DNA of 64,000 nt, taken from the NCBI RefSeq assembly GCF_009760405.1, contig NZ_WRPP01000002.1, positions 310,001 through 374,000 of the forward strand. Reading direction: 5' to 3'. Positions 7,458 to 16,224 of this stretch are shown in pieces (within the stretch, counting starts at the first letter, position 1; each line of letters opens with the position of its first letter). The translations under genes were made by a program, and so were the position numbers. Under the pieces are notes generated by a model. The model was given only the letters and a program-made list of their open reading frames with translations. It was not told the origin of the DNA and ran no database searches. This DNA is from Nocardia terrae. GTDB taxonomy: Bacteria; Actinomycetota; Actinomycetes; Mycobacteriales; Mycobacteriaceae.

Positions 7458-10400
7458 ATGCCACGTGACATCGATCCCTCGGTCCGCGACCGCGAAGCCG
7501 CCGCCCCCACCCGGCGCGGCTCCCGCCGCGACCCCGACCCCGACCGCCGCGACGACACGGAGTTCTACGCGCCGCCCCCCTCCCGGGTCATGCGCGACGA
7601 ACACCGCCCGCGCCGCGGCACCCTCCCGGACCGCCGCATGCTCCGCCGCGACACCCCGATCGACTACTCCGCGGAGTTCGCCGAGCAGGCAGGTGAGACC
7701 GGGCAGCCGGGTGACGGCCGTGAGCAACGGCCCGAGATCGCGGCGTCCGCAGGGGAAACCGCACGCTCGGCGCGCGGCTCGGAGATGGGCAGGGAGTTCC
7801 CCCCGGGTGATGCGACCGAGGCCGCGCGCCGGGAGAACGCGACGTCCGATGAGCGATCCCTCTTCGCGTCGGCCGCGCCGGGAGAGCCGGTCGGCGGGCG
7901 CACGACACGCACCGCGCAGCAGTATGGTGCGGCATCCGGTGAACTCGAAGGCTATCGGTCCCAGGTCGATTCCGAGCGCACTGCTTCGGCTGAGCGCCAA
8001 CAGGATTCGGCATCGTCGGGCGACGTGTCGCGCGCGGAGCGGGGTGCGCGTGCCGGCGGTCGGGAAACGGGTGCCGCGGCGACCGGGCAAAGTCCGGCCG
8101 CAGCCGCTGAACCGACCGGTCGGACTGGGAACGGGTCGGAGCGTGACGATTATGCCGTGCGGCAACGGAGTACGTCGGTCGCCGGGGCCGGTGTGCGGGA
8201 GGCGGACGGACACCAGGAACTGACCGATCGGGACTCGGCGCGGGAGGCCGCTGGTCACGCTGTGCGCCAGGGTGATTCACCATCGGGCCGACAGCGAGGA
8301 GAGCCTGGGGAGGCGGCGTCGAGTCGCGCGAGCTCGGAGGCCGCGCCGGCACCCGGCTCGGAGCGTGAAAAACCGACCGGTCGCGAATCGTCCGGGCAGA
8401 CAAGCGCGGAGGCGGGAAGTTCACCGGTGCGCCGCAAGCGTCCGGCCCTGCCCGCGCTCGAACCGGCCGACGGCGCGGGCGAAGCGGGGACGCCGAGCTC
8501 TTTCACATCCGGATTGTCCGGCACGGCAGCCGGGTCGACCGGGCGTGAACTGGTTGTGCGCGAAGCCGATTCGGCCGCCGCGCTGCGTGCCTCGGCCGCG
8601 GGTCCGGTGGGTGAGCCGACCGCACGCGGTACCGAGCGGTCGGAACGTCCGCGGAACGGGCGATCCGGTCGCGACGGCGCGGTGGCGCGGTCGGGCGGAG
8701 TGCGGGAAGGGGAGGCGGACTCGCAGGAGCGCGGCCGCGCCCGTGGACCCGAACGAACCGAGGGGGATCGTATGGGGCGCAAGCGCAGTCGCGAGGCTAC
8801 CGCTGACGAACCGGCCGAGCGGCGTGCGGACTCGTCCGAGCGTAGGCGCGAACGGGGTCGCCCGGACGGCGAACCCGGGCGCGCGGAGCGCGGCGCGGCA
8901 GAGCGGGAACCTCGGCGCGGCAAGGGATTCGAGGGACGGACCACGGACCCGGATCGGGTGCACCTGGGCGGGCGCTCCGGAGCGCCGGCGCGGACGCGTT
9001 CGGCGCGGCCCGAGGGCGAATCGGGGGAGCGGCCGGTGCGGAATCGGCCCGCGCGCGGGGAGCGGCCCGCCGGTACCGAGCGGGTGCGGGGGAGTGGGCG
9101 GAAGGGGAAGCGGGACAAGGTCGTCGAGCAGGCCGAGCGGGAGGCGGCGGCCAAACGGGCCGCGGCGCGCAAGGCGGCGGCCAAGCAGAAGCAGTCGGGG
9201 CCGAAGCTGCTCGACGATTCGACGCGGGCCAAGCTCGAGGTCACCGCGCGCGAGGGGAACGGGATCAAGGCGGCGTGGGCCACGTTCCGGCTGCACACCG
9301 ATGATCTGCGGCGGCGGAATTTCGCGGCGCGCGCGGAGCGGATGGAGTACGGGAGCTTCGACGAATTCGACCGCACCACAGCGCAACTCACCGACCGCGG
9401 GTACATCGGCGCGGGCGGCGGGCGGATGAACGTGGTCGGGCGGCCGGTGGAGTACCGGGCCACCACCGCGCAGGTCGCGGGGTTGTGGCCGTGGTCGGTG
9501 GGCGCGGGCGCGCCGCTGATCGGCACGCCGCTGGGATCGCATCTGCACACGGGCGCGCCGGTGTGCTTCGACCCGATGAACTGGTTCATGCGGGGCAGCT
9601 TCATCACCGCGCCGAGCCTTTTCGTGCTGGGCCTCAACGGTTTCGGCAAGTCCTCGCTGGTGCGCCGCATCGTGCTCGGCGGTGTGGCGCAGGGCATCAC
9701 GCCGCTGGTGCTGGCCGACGTCAAACCCGACTACCGCAAGCTGGTGGAACTGGTCGGCGGCCAGGTCATCGATCTGGGTTACGGGCACGGCAAACTCAAT
9801 CCGCTGGCCGCCGGTGTGCTGGGCTCGATCGTGCCGATGCTGAGCGGGTTCCCCGAACTGCAGACCCAGGTGATGCAGGAAATGCGTGCTCGCCAGGTGA
9901 CTCTGGTGGCCGGTCTGGTGGAGCTGGTGCGCGGGGCGCGGGTGCGCGACTTCGAGGAGACGCTCATCTCGACGGCACTGCGGATTCTCTACCGTGAGGG
10001 CAGCGCCTTCAGCCCGGAGCAGCCGCCCATCATCGAGGACCTCCTCGAAGTGGTGGTCGCGGGCGGCGACGAACTGCAACTCGATGCGGGAGCGGACAAC
10101 CCGGACGAATACCACGAGGCCATCAAGGGGCTGCGCCGCTCGCTGCGCGCTCTGACCCAGGGCCCGTTCGGCGCGGTCTTCAACGGCCAGACCACGACGC
10201 CGATCGACACCAACGCCACCGCCGTCTGCATCGACGTCTCCCACATCCCCACCGGCGACAAGAAACTCAAGGCCGCCGTCATGCTGGCCTGCTGGGCCGA
10301 CGGTTTCGCCTCCGTCGAGGCCGCGCACGTGCTCGCCGACGCGGATCTGGGCCCGCAGCGCTACTTCCAGGTGGTCATGGACGAGCTGTGGCAGGTGCTG

Positions 10401-10895
10401 GGCCTGGGCGACTTCATGGTCGACCGCGTCGACGAGCTCACCCGACTGCAGCGCGGCATCGCCACCTCGCTGATCATGATCAGCCACACCATCAAGGACC
10501 TGCAGGCGCTGGGCTCGGAGGCCGCCATCGCCAAGGCGCTCGGCTTCCTGGAACGCGCCCGCGCCAAGATCTTCGGCGCGCTCCCGGCCGAGGAGATCGC
10601 CCGCCTGGATTCCACCGTGCCCTTCACGTCCGCCGAGGAGGAGATGGTGACCAGTTGGTCCGCGCCGCAGGCGCTCACCGGCGAGGCGCTGAAACCGGGC
10701 CAGACCCGTCCGCCCGCGCCCGGCACCGGCAAGTTCCTGCTCAAGATCGGTGAGGACCGCCGGCCCGGAATCCCGTTCCACATGGAGTTCACGCCGTCCG
10801 AACGTGAGAGCGGAATCCACGACACCAACCAGCGTTTCAGCGAATTCACCGAGAGCACGGCGAGCCGCGGCTCGGATGAGGGGAGCGCCGCATGA
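7458..10895 (+). CDS. VirB4-like conjugation ATPase with a very long disordered N-terminus
   Basis: This 1145-residue protein has two parts. Residues 1 to about 580 are a low-complexity region rich in Arg, Glu, Gly, Ser and Ala with no hydrophobic core. Residues about 590-1145 form the ATPase: Walker A GLNGFGKSS near 725, a LADVKPDYRK strand, Walker B VVMDELW near 972, and ISHTIKDL after it, typical of VirB4/TraC hexamers that power T4SS assembly and transport. Ordinary VirB4 proteins are 600-850 residues, so the extension is unusual. The ATG at 7458 follows a weak GGGG leader. Its stop overlaps the OrfA-like gene by four bases. Confidence 0.88.
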   Translation: MPRDIDPSVRDREAAAPTRRGSRRDPDPDRRDDTEFYAPPPSRVMRDEHRPRRGTLPDRRMLRRDTPIDYSAEFAEQAGETGQPGDGREQRPEIAASAGETARSARGSEMGREFPPGDATEAARRENATSDERSLFASAAPGEPVGGRTTRTAQQYGAASGELEGYRSQVDSERTASAERQQDSASSGDVSRAERGARAGGRETGAAATGQSPAAAAEPTGRTGNGSERDDYAVRQRSTSVAGAGVREADGHQELTDRDSAREAAGHAVRQGDSPSGRQRGEPGEAASSRASSEAAPAPGSEREKPTGRESSGQTSAEAGSSPVRRKRPALPALEPADGAGEAGTPSSFTSGLSGTAAGSTGRELVVREADSAAALRASAAGPVGEPTARGTERSERPRNGRSGRDGAVARSGGVREGEADSQERGRARGPERTEGDRMGRKRSREATADEPAERRADSSERRRERGRPDGEPGRAERGAAEREPRRGKGFEGRTTDPDRVHLGGRSGAPARTRSARPEGESGERPVRNRPARGERPAGTERVRGSGRKGKRDKVVEQAEREAAAKRAAARKAAAKQKQSGPKLLDDSTRAKLEVTAREGNGIKAAWATFRLHTDDLRRRNFAARAERMEYGSFDEFDRTTAQLTDRGYIGAGGGRMNVVGRPVEYRATTAQVAGLWPWSVGAGAPLIGTPLGSHLHTGAPVCFDPMNWFMRGSFITAPSLFVLGLNGFGKSSLVRRIVLGGVAQGITPLVLADVKPDYRKLVELVGGQVIDLGYGHGKLNPLAAGVLGSIVPMLSGFPELQTQVMQEMRARQVTLVAGLVELVRGARVRDFEETLISTALRILYREGSAFSPEQPPIIEDLLEVVVAGGDELQLDAGADNPDEYHEAIKGLRRSLRALTQGPFGAVFNGQTTTPIDTNATAVCIDVSHIPTGDKKLKAAVMLACWADGFASVEAAHVLADADLGPQRYFQVVMDELWQVLGLGDFMVDRVDELTRLQRGIATSLIMISHTIKDLQALGSEAAIAKALGFLERARAKIFGALPAEEIARLDSTVPFTSAEEEMVTSWSAPQALTGEALKPGQTRPPAPGTGKFLLKIGEDRRPGIPFHMEFTPSERESGIHDTNQRFSEFTESTASRGSDEGSAA

Positions 10896-11200
10896 TGCCG
10901 CACCGGTCGTATCGAAGAGTCTCGCCGGAGGTCCGTCAGGCCGCCGTCGAACAGGTCATCGCCCTCACCGGCAAGCTGCGCTCGGAATCCGAGGCCTGCC
11001 GGGTGGTCGCCGACCAGATCGGCGTGCACACCAATTCGGTGCGCAACTGGGTGCGAGCCGCGGAGAGCCCCGGCCTGGAACGCATGGACGCTATCGCGTT
11101 GCGCCGCAAGGTCGCCCTGCTGCAGCAGCAGCTGGCGGCCGCGGCCGAGATGAACCGGTCGCTGGTGGAAACCCTCCACGACGCCAAGCGAGGCACATGA
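10892..11200 (+). CDS. IS3 OrfA-like helix-turn-helix protein embedded in the secretion operon
   Basis: This 102-residue protein reads like the OrfA subunit of IS3-type transposases: an N-terminal SPEVRQAAVEQV helix, a helix-turn-helix around residues 38-55 (VADQIGVHTNSVRNWVR), and a leucine-rich coiled coil at about 66-95. No OrfB (DDE integrase) follows, no terminal repeats are visible, and both ends overlap neighbouring genes as ATGA. It is therefore probably not an active element but a captured DNA-binding protein. GAGGGGAG precedes the start; a second ATG lies one codon in. It may regulate the operon or bind the DNA substrate (inference). Confidence 0.8.
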   Translation: MMPHRSYRRVSPEVRQAAVEQVIALTGKLRSESEACRVVADQIGVHTNSVRNWVRAAESPGLERMDAIALRRKVALLQQQLAAAAEMNRSLVETLHDAKRGT

Positions 11201-11790
11201 GCCGCGCGATCGTGCGCCACCGACTAGCCTGGAAGGGAGGCCCTTCGCAGGTGGTGATGGTTGTGCTGTCCGTGGCGATGCTGGCCACCGCGTGTGGCGG
11301 CGGCTCGACCAGTGGCGGATCGAAATCGACCGCCGCGCAACCACCCACGTCCACCACCCGGTTGCTCGAGGTTGCCCCGGCCCCCGACCCCACCACTCCC
11401 GACGGCGTGGCGGTCACGGCACTGCAGCAGATCTACACCTGGTACCCCGCCACCGAGTCCGAGGGAGACGCACTCCGCCGGGCCCGGAAGTACCTGGGTC
11501 CCAGCCTGATCCGTACACTGGATACCCCATCCACCAGCGTGGAAACGCCGAGACCGTCACTGCGCTGGACCGACTGGGCCAAGGCCGGCGCGCACGTCGA
11601 GGCATTCGCGTTCGCGTCCGGAGAGAAGGCCCCCGCGGGCACGGACCCGAACCGGCAGCAGTACAAGATCGGCATCGAGCAGACGGTCGTCTACCCGGAC
11701 GGCAAGCGTGAGGCGCTACCCCCGGCCACGGTCGTCGCCACCGTCGTGCGCGGCGCTACCGGTGGCTGGTTGCTGGACGAGTTTCGTTGA
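11197..11790 (+). CDS. Secreted lipoprotein of the type IV secretion-like operon
   Basis: This 197-residue protein has a basic N-terminus, a hydrophobic stretch at about 18-30 and a lipobox-like LATAC with the cysteine near residue 31, followed by a Gly/Ser/Thr-rich linker. It is probably lipidated and held on the outer face of the membrane. The remaining domain of about 130 residues has a VRGATGGWLLDEF ending, reminiscent of the NTF2/VirB8-like folds common in actinobacterial secretion loci; that is only a resemblance. The ATG at 11197 sits in the ATGA overlap with the OrfA-like gene, and a longer frame upstream is not supported. Confidence 0.75.
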   Translation: MSRAIVRHRLAWKGGPSQVVMVVLSVAMLATACGGGSTSGGSKSTAAQPPTSTTRLLEVAPAPDPTTPDGVAVTALQQIYTWYPATESEGDALRRARKYLGPSLIRTLDTPSTSVETPRPSLRWTDWAKAGAHVEAFAFASGEKAPAGTDPNRQQYKIGIEQTVVYPDGKREALPPATVVATVVRGATGGWLLDEFR

Positions 11791-11827
11791 GCGCTAACGA
11801 CTTACAGGTCATCCCAGGAGGATAGAG

Positions 11828-13753
11828 ATGGCGAAAGCACCGGTGAAGGACCCGGCGGACCCGGGCCCCGACACTCAACTGCACCTCATCTACGCGGGTT
11901 TCGCGATCTTCGGAACCCTGTGGGTGGCTGTCCAATTGGGCAACCTGCTCTCCAGCCCCCGCCAGCAGATGCCGATCAACCCGATCTCCATCGCGGTCAA
12001 CATGGTCAAGGGCACACTGCGCTGGCCCGCCCCGGCGACCGTCATCGTGATCGCGATCGTGCTGGCCGCGCTCGCCTGGCAGCTGTGGAAGCGGCGGCAG
12101 AAGGCCAACGCGAGCAAGGGACGACTAGCGGTCGACGACAAGGCCGACCACATGGGCAGCGGCGACGCCATCAAGTCGCTCACCGCGGCCGGTGTGATGG
12201 AGAAGGCCGAGCAGATCGGCGTGCCGCTGGAGCGCGACGGATTCCGGGGCGCTCCCTACATTCCGGGTTCGCTGATGCGACCGGGTGACCCGATCGTGCC
12301 CGGCGTCCCGATCGGCGTCTCGGTGGCCGACGGTGTGACGCTCTACGGTTCCTACGAGGATCTGCACGTCGATATCTGGGGTCCTCGCCAGGGCAAGACC
12401 ACCTCCCGGGTGATTCCCGCCATCCTCTCGGCGGTCGGGCCGGTCCTCGTGACCTCCAACAAGCGCGATGTCGTCGACGCCACCCGCGACGTGCGACAGC
12501 GAAAGGGCAGTCCCGTCTGGGTTTTCGACCCCCAGGGCGTCGCCGGTGAACCGCCGAGCTGGTTCTGGGATCCGCTGGCCTGGGTGAATCCGCGCCGGCC
12601 CGGCTACGACGCGCGCGCGGCGAGCCTGGCCGGGCACTTCGCCGACGGCGGCGATTACGTCCTGGGCTCGGACTCCAAGGGCGACACCTATTTCGATCAG
12701 GAGGCCGAGGAGCTGCTGGCCGCCCTGTTCCTGGCGGCGGCGGTGGCCGGGCGGTGGATCACCCAGGTCTGGGATTGGGTGACCAACCCGCTCGACACCG
12801 AACCGATCGAGATCCTGCGGCACACCGAAAGGTTCGACATCCCTTCGGAATTCCGGGGCGGATACCACTTCGTGGCCTCGGGTCTCGCCCAGCAGTACAA
12901 CACCGACCCGCGCACCATCAGCGGCATCTTCGGCACCGCCAAGAAGATGATCAACAGCATCAAGCTGTCCAACATGCAGCCCTGGATCACCCCCGGCAGC
13001 GGTCCGCAGTTCGACGAAGAGGAATTCATCACCAGCAACGGCACCCTGTACTGCCTCTCGCTCGAAGGCCGCGGAACCGCCGGTCCGCTCGTGAGCGCCT
13101 TCATCGAGGCCGTGATCGATATCGCGATCCGCAAGGCGGCGCAGTCACCGCGCGGCAGGCTGCCCGTGCCACTGCTGGCGGTGCTGGACGAGGCCGCGAA
13201 CGTGGTGCGCTGGAAGGATCTGCCCAGGCACTACAGCCACTTCGGGTCGCGGGGCATCGTGGTGATGACGGTGCTGCAGTCCTGGGCGCAGGGCGTGCGC
13301 TGCTGGGGCGCCGAGGGTATGGAGGCGCTGTGGGCCGCCTCGAACATCAAGGTGCTCGGCAGCGGCGTCGATGACGTCAGGTTCCTGCAGGAGCGCGTCG
13401 AGGCGATCGGCGAGTACGACAGCATCTCGTCGTCGGTCTCGGAATCCAAAGGCGGCAAGAGCTATTCGAGGTCGCTCGGCTCCTCGAAGACCTTCAATGT
13501 ACACGGCCTGGCGACCCTGCCGCGCGGCCGCGCCATCGTGTTCTCCTCGGCCACACCGGCGGTGCTGGTCAAGTCCGTGCCCTGGTGGGAGGGCGACTTC
13601 TCCGATGCGGTCAGGGAATCGATCGAAGCCCACGAGCCGGCGCCGTACCGCAAGACCCGGATCGACGACCTGATCGGCGAGCGGGTGCCGTTCGAGAAGT
13701 CGACGCCGACATACGACGAATCCGGAACGATCGAGGAGGCTAAGCCGCTGTGA
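11828..13753 (+). CDS. VirD4/TraG-like coupling ATPase
   Basis: This 641-residue protein has two N-terminal membrane helices (about 18-38 and 70-90), then a TraG/VirD4 nucleotide-binding domain with Walker A GPRQGKTTS near 185 and Walker B LAVLDEAANV near 449-458, and the TTLQSW-like region as MTVLQSWAQG. Coupling proteins of this family recruit DNA or protein substrates to the T4SS channel. AGGAGG stands at the right distance before the ATG. No relaxase is encoded nearby, so the substrate is unknown: it may be protein, or DNA processed by a relaxase encoded elsewhere. The end overlaps the DUF4913 gene as GTGA. Confidence 0.88.
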   Translation: MAKAPVKDPADPGPDTQLHLIYAGFAIFGTLWVAVQLGNLLSSPRQQMPINPISIAVNMVKGTLRWPAPATVIVIAIVLAALAWQLWKRRQKANASKGRLAVDDKADHMGSGDAIKSLTAAGVMEKAEQIGVPLERDGFRGAPYIPGSLMRPGDPIVPGVPIGVSVADGVTLYGSYEDLHVDIWGPRQGKTTSRVIPAILSAVGPVLVTSNKRDVVDATRDVRQRKGSPVWVFDPQGVAGEPPSWFWDPLAWVNPRRPGYDARAASLAGHFADGGDYVLGSDSKGDTYFDQEAEELLAALFLAAAVAGRWITQVWDWVTNPLDTEPIEILRHTERFDIPSEFRGGYHFVASGLAQQYNTDPRTISGIFGTAKKMINSIKLSNMQPWITPGSGPQFDEEEFITSNGTLYCLSLEGRGTAGPLVSAFIEAVIDIAIRKAAQSPRGRLPVPLLAVLDEAANVVRWKDLPRHYSHFGSRGIVVMTVLQSWAQGVRCWGAEGMEALWAASNIKVLGSGVDDVRFLQERVEAIGEYDSISSSVSESKGGKSYSRSLGSSKTFNVHGLATLPRGRAIVFSSATPAVLVKSVPWWEGDFSDAVRESIEAHEPAPYRKTRIDDLIGERVPFEKSTPTYDESGTIEEAKPL

Positions 13754-14136
13754 CCGAACCGCAGCAACAACCCATGGTGTACGGCAGTGTGGTCGAGTTC
13801 GTGGAGAACTACCTCAGCCTCGTGTACCGGCGTCAGGTGACCGACATCAGCGATACCGTCTGGTGCCCGGAATGGTGGAAGCACGCCGAGGCGGTCGCGC
13901 GGCTGGACGCCATGTGGCGGGCCTGGGAACACTATCGCCACGACGGCAAGACCGGACTCAGCATCTGGTTCCTCGACCACGCCGACCCGCACATGGCGAA
14001 GCTGTTCGACCCCAAGGGTCCGTTCAAGTACTGCAGTGTGCGCAACGGGCACAAGGACATGCTGACACCGCTGCCGCTGAAGTCTCCCCAGCAGGGTCTG
14101 TTCAGCAATCCGTCACTGGGCGAATTCCCGCTCTGA
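13750..14136 (+). CDS. DUF4913-like protein
   Basis: This 128-residue soluble protein is rich in aromatic residues, with a conserved-looking block WCPEWWKHAEAVARLDAMW and SIWFLDHADPHM. The pattern matches the DUF4913 family, which is common on actinobacterial plasmids and conjugative elements; its biochemical role is not known. It starts at a GTG overlapping the stop of the coupling ATPase and is the last gene of the operon. A terminator-like hairpin follows seven bases after the stop. Context suggests an accessory or substrate-recognition role beside the coupling protein (inference). Confidence 0.8.
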   Translation: MTEPQQQPMVYGSVVEFVENYLSLVYRRQVTDISDTVWCPEWWKHAEAVARLDAMWRAWEHYRHDGKTGLSIWFLDHADPHMAKLFDPKGPFKYCSVRNGHKDMLTPLPLKSPQQGLFSNPSLGEFPL

Positions 14137-14142
14137 CGGAAC

Positions 14143-14169
14143 GTGGCGGATCGGAATCCGATCCGCCAC
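14143..14169. terminator. Terminator hairpin between convergent genes
   Basis: A 12-bp perfect stem, GTGGCGGATCGG pairing with CCGATCCGCCAC around an AAT loop, lies between the end of the DUF4913 gene and the end of the coiled-coil gene. An outer CGGAAC/GTTCCG pair extends it. There is no clear U-run, as is common in actinobacteria, so it may serve both directions. Confidence 0.7.
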
Positions 14170-14194
14170 AGGCTGTTCCGGCGAACCGGAGTGA

Positions 14195-14764
14195 CTAGCT
14201 GATGGTTCGTACAACGGGCTCGCGTTCGCGGGCCCGCGCATCCAACTCCCGTGCCCGTCGCTGCGCGACCGCCGCTTCCTGATCGCGCACCCGTGCCGCC
14301 TCGGCGGCCGACTGCGCCTGCCCGACCTCCAGAAGCATTCGCACGGAAGCCAACTCGGGCGAGATGCCCATGCGGTGCAGATGCTGTGCCAGAGCCTGGC
14401 GGCGTTCGACGGAATCGTGGCGGACCAGTCCCTTGCTCGCGGCGGCCTGGGTGGCAGCCATCCGGGTCGCCTCCGCCTGGGCCGCGAAGCGGTCTTTCTC
14501 CAGGGAGACACCCTTTTCGAGCGTGGGCTTCTCGATCATCCGAGCGAGTTCGAGATTGCGCGGGTCCTTCGCCTTGGCGTCCGCGGCCTCGCGCAGCACG
14601 AGTTGCCGTGCTTCCTTCTGCCGGGCCTCGGTCACCTTGACGCGGGCTTCCGCTTCCTTCTGGCCACGTTCCCGGGTTCGCAGCGCGACAAGTGTCGCCA
14701 GCTGCAACATTTGCCTCATCATCGCCGCTGTTTCGCGGCCGATGTCGTCGAGTTCCTCGGCCAT
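14195..14764 (-). CDS. Helical, coiled-coil cytoplasmic protein of unknown function
   Basis: This 189-residue protein is almost entirely helical, rich in Ala, Glu, Arg and Lys, with heptad-like stretches across about 20-75 and 145-185 and no membrane segment. No family is recognised. A GGGGAG motif precedes the ATG. It converges on the secretion operon and shares the hairpin at 14143, so it could be an accessory such as a DNA-binding or mobilisation helper, but nothing in the sequence proves that. Its upstream side is an AT-richer gap before ppiB. Confidence 0.6.
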   Translation of the reverse strand: MAEELDDIGRETAAMMRQMLQLATLVALRTRERGQKEAEARVKVTEARQKEARQLVLREAADAKAKDPRNLELARMIEKPTLEKGVSLEKDRFAAQAEATRMAATQAAASKGLVRHDSVERRQALAQHLHRMGISPELASVRMLLEVGQAQSAAEAARVRDQEAAVAQRRARELDARAREREPVVRTIS

Positions 14765-15116
14765 TGCCTGCTCCCCGATGCTGCAGTGATCACTATGGAT
14801 GGTGGTGCTTCGTCACGGACATCGCCCGAACGGTGGTTCGAAAGGCCATGTCCCGCCTGCAAACGTGGACACCGGGAGAACGTCTGGCGTCGCAGTGGCC
14901 CGGTGGGGGTTTCCCGGTGGGCTTTACTACGCCTTGGTACTCCGTTCTACGAGATTACCAGCGAAAACTCCGAAACCGCCGTACACGTGCGTCGCGATCC
15001 AGCATATATCGCACATTTCCGGCGTGGAGCGGAAAAATCAGGATTTTCTTTGGTTAGGGAACCCTTAGTCTGTAGGTTCGCCGGGACCGTTTCGAGACTT
15101 CAACCGGAAAAGGAAC
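14765..15116. other. Gene-free, AT-richer stretch at the edge of the secretion block
   Basis: About 350 bases without a convincing gene. Base composition drops visibly relative to both sides, especially around 14990-15070 (atatat, aaaaat and tttctttgg runs). Short open frames here have poor codon use. It presumably holds the promoter of the minus-strand coiled-coil gene near 14765-14850. The rest could be decayed sequence at the border between the secretion block and the conserved ppiB-hisS backbone. Confidence 0.5.
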
Positions 15117-15143
15117 GGGCCCGGCGCGTCACGCGCCGGGCCC
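15117..15143 (-). terminator. Terminator hairpin after ppiB
   Basis: A stem of at least 11 bp, GGGCCCGGCGC pairing with GCGCCGGGCCC, ends 15 bases beyond the stop of the minus-strand cyclophilin gene. Reading in that direction it is followed by GTTCCTTTT, a weak U-rich tail. Confidence 0.75.
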
Positions 15144-15158
15144 GAAAAACCATGCTGG

Positions 15159-16019
15159 TCAGTTGATTTGGACCGACTGGATGTTCACATCGGTGGCCGG
15201 CTTGCCGTCCTGACCGCCGCCCTGGACACCCGCCGCGGCGATCTTGTCGAGGGTGGCCAGGCCGTTGTCGTCGATCGTGCCGAAAATCGTGTACTGGGGC
15301 GGCAACTGGGAATCGCCGTAGACCAGGAAGAACTGGGAACCGTTGGTACCCGGTCCGGCATTGGCCATGGCCAGCACGCCGCGCTTGTAGGCGACCGGGA
15401 ACTGGGCGGCCTGATCATTGGCGTCGTACTGGTCAGTCGGGTACTCGTTGTCGAACTCGTACCCGGGCCCGCCCATACCGCTGCCGGTCGGGTCGCCGCA
15501 CTGCAGCACCTGCAGGCCCTTGCCGGTGGTGATGCGGTGGCAGGAGGTGTTGTCGAAGAACTTCTGCTTGGCCAGCGACTCGAAACTATTGACCGTACAG
15601 GGGGATTCACCCGGGTTCAGGGTCATGCTGATCGGACCCTGGCTGGTTGTCATCGTCGCCTTGACCTCACCGGCGGTGGAGATGTTGTCCGTACCGGGCG
15701 CGGACACCGGCTTGTCGGCCGGCTTCTGCGACGGGCGGTAGGTGCAGTTCACCTGTGCGGCCTTGGCCTTCGCGGCCGGCGGCGGCGCTCCGGTCAGCGA
15801 GGCGTCGGGCGTGGTCGACGCCGCGGCGCTGTTGCTGCTGTTGTCGTCGCCCTTGGTCAGGAAGTAGATGCCGACACCGGCCGCTACCGCGACCACGACG
15901 CCGAGAGCCGACGCGGCGATCGTGAGCTGCTTGCGCTTGCGCGCCCGCTGGGCCCGGTTCTCGAGTTGACGCTCCAGCTTCCGCTTCGCCGCAGCGCGTC
16001 GCTGTTCATTGCTCGGCAC
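15159..16019 (-). CDS. ppiB: Membrane-anchored cyclophilin-type peptidyl-prolyl isomerase
   Basis: This 286-residue protein resembles mycobacterial PpiB (Rv2582). A charged cytoplasmic N-terminus (1-30, many Arg/Lys) is followed by a membrane helix at about 33-55, a Ser/Ala/Pro linker to about 110, and a cyclophilin domain with GPISMTLNPGE, SCHRI, GTNGSQFFL and TIFGTIDD. Cyclophilins catalyse cis-trans isomerisation of X-Pro bonds; this one would act outside the membrane. It is divergent from hisS, as ppiB lies close to hisS in Mycobacterium. The glyoxalase-like gene that separates them in M. tuberculosis is absent here. Confidence 0.92.
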   Translation of the reverse strand: MPSNEQRRAAAKRKLERQLENRAQRARKRKQLTIAASALGVVVAVAAGVGIYFLTKGDDNSSNSAAASTTPDASLTGAPPPAAKAKAAQVNCTYRPSQKPADKPVSAPGTDNISTAGEVKATMTTSQGPISMTLNPGESPCTVNSFESLAKQKFFDNTSCHRITTGKGLQVLQCGDPTGSGMGGPGYEFDNEYPTDQYDANDQAAQFPVAYKRGVLAMANAGPGTNGSQFFLVYGDSQLPPQYTIFGTIDDNGLATLDKIAAAGVQGGGQDGKPATDVNIQSVQIN

Positions 16020-16224
16020 TAACTGTCCCTCCGTGAACGGTCGGTATCTGACTGTGTGTACAGATGGCGGCCGTCAGCCCAGCGGCCGCGGCAGACATTA
16101 CCTGCATTCGCTGAGAAAAACCTACATATGCCAGTCGTCGATGGCGGCACCGGCGCCGACGCCGATGGCGCGGGGGAGGTAACCGGTTGGACTTGCCCAA
16201 CGGCCGTGGTGAAAACTGAACAAC

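Noticed and set aside
6372..8258. 628-codon minus-strand open frame
   Set aside because: It is antisense to the SCO6880-like and VirB4-like genes and has no recognisable motif.
8272..9429. Plus-strand Arg-rich frame inside the VirB4-like extension
   Set aside because: The in-frame VirB4 reading joins directly to the ATPase core; this alternative frame has no start signal or motif.
10892..11200. Active IS3 insertion sequence
   Set aside because: No OrfB, no terminal inverted repeats and no target duplication; both ends overlap operon genes.
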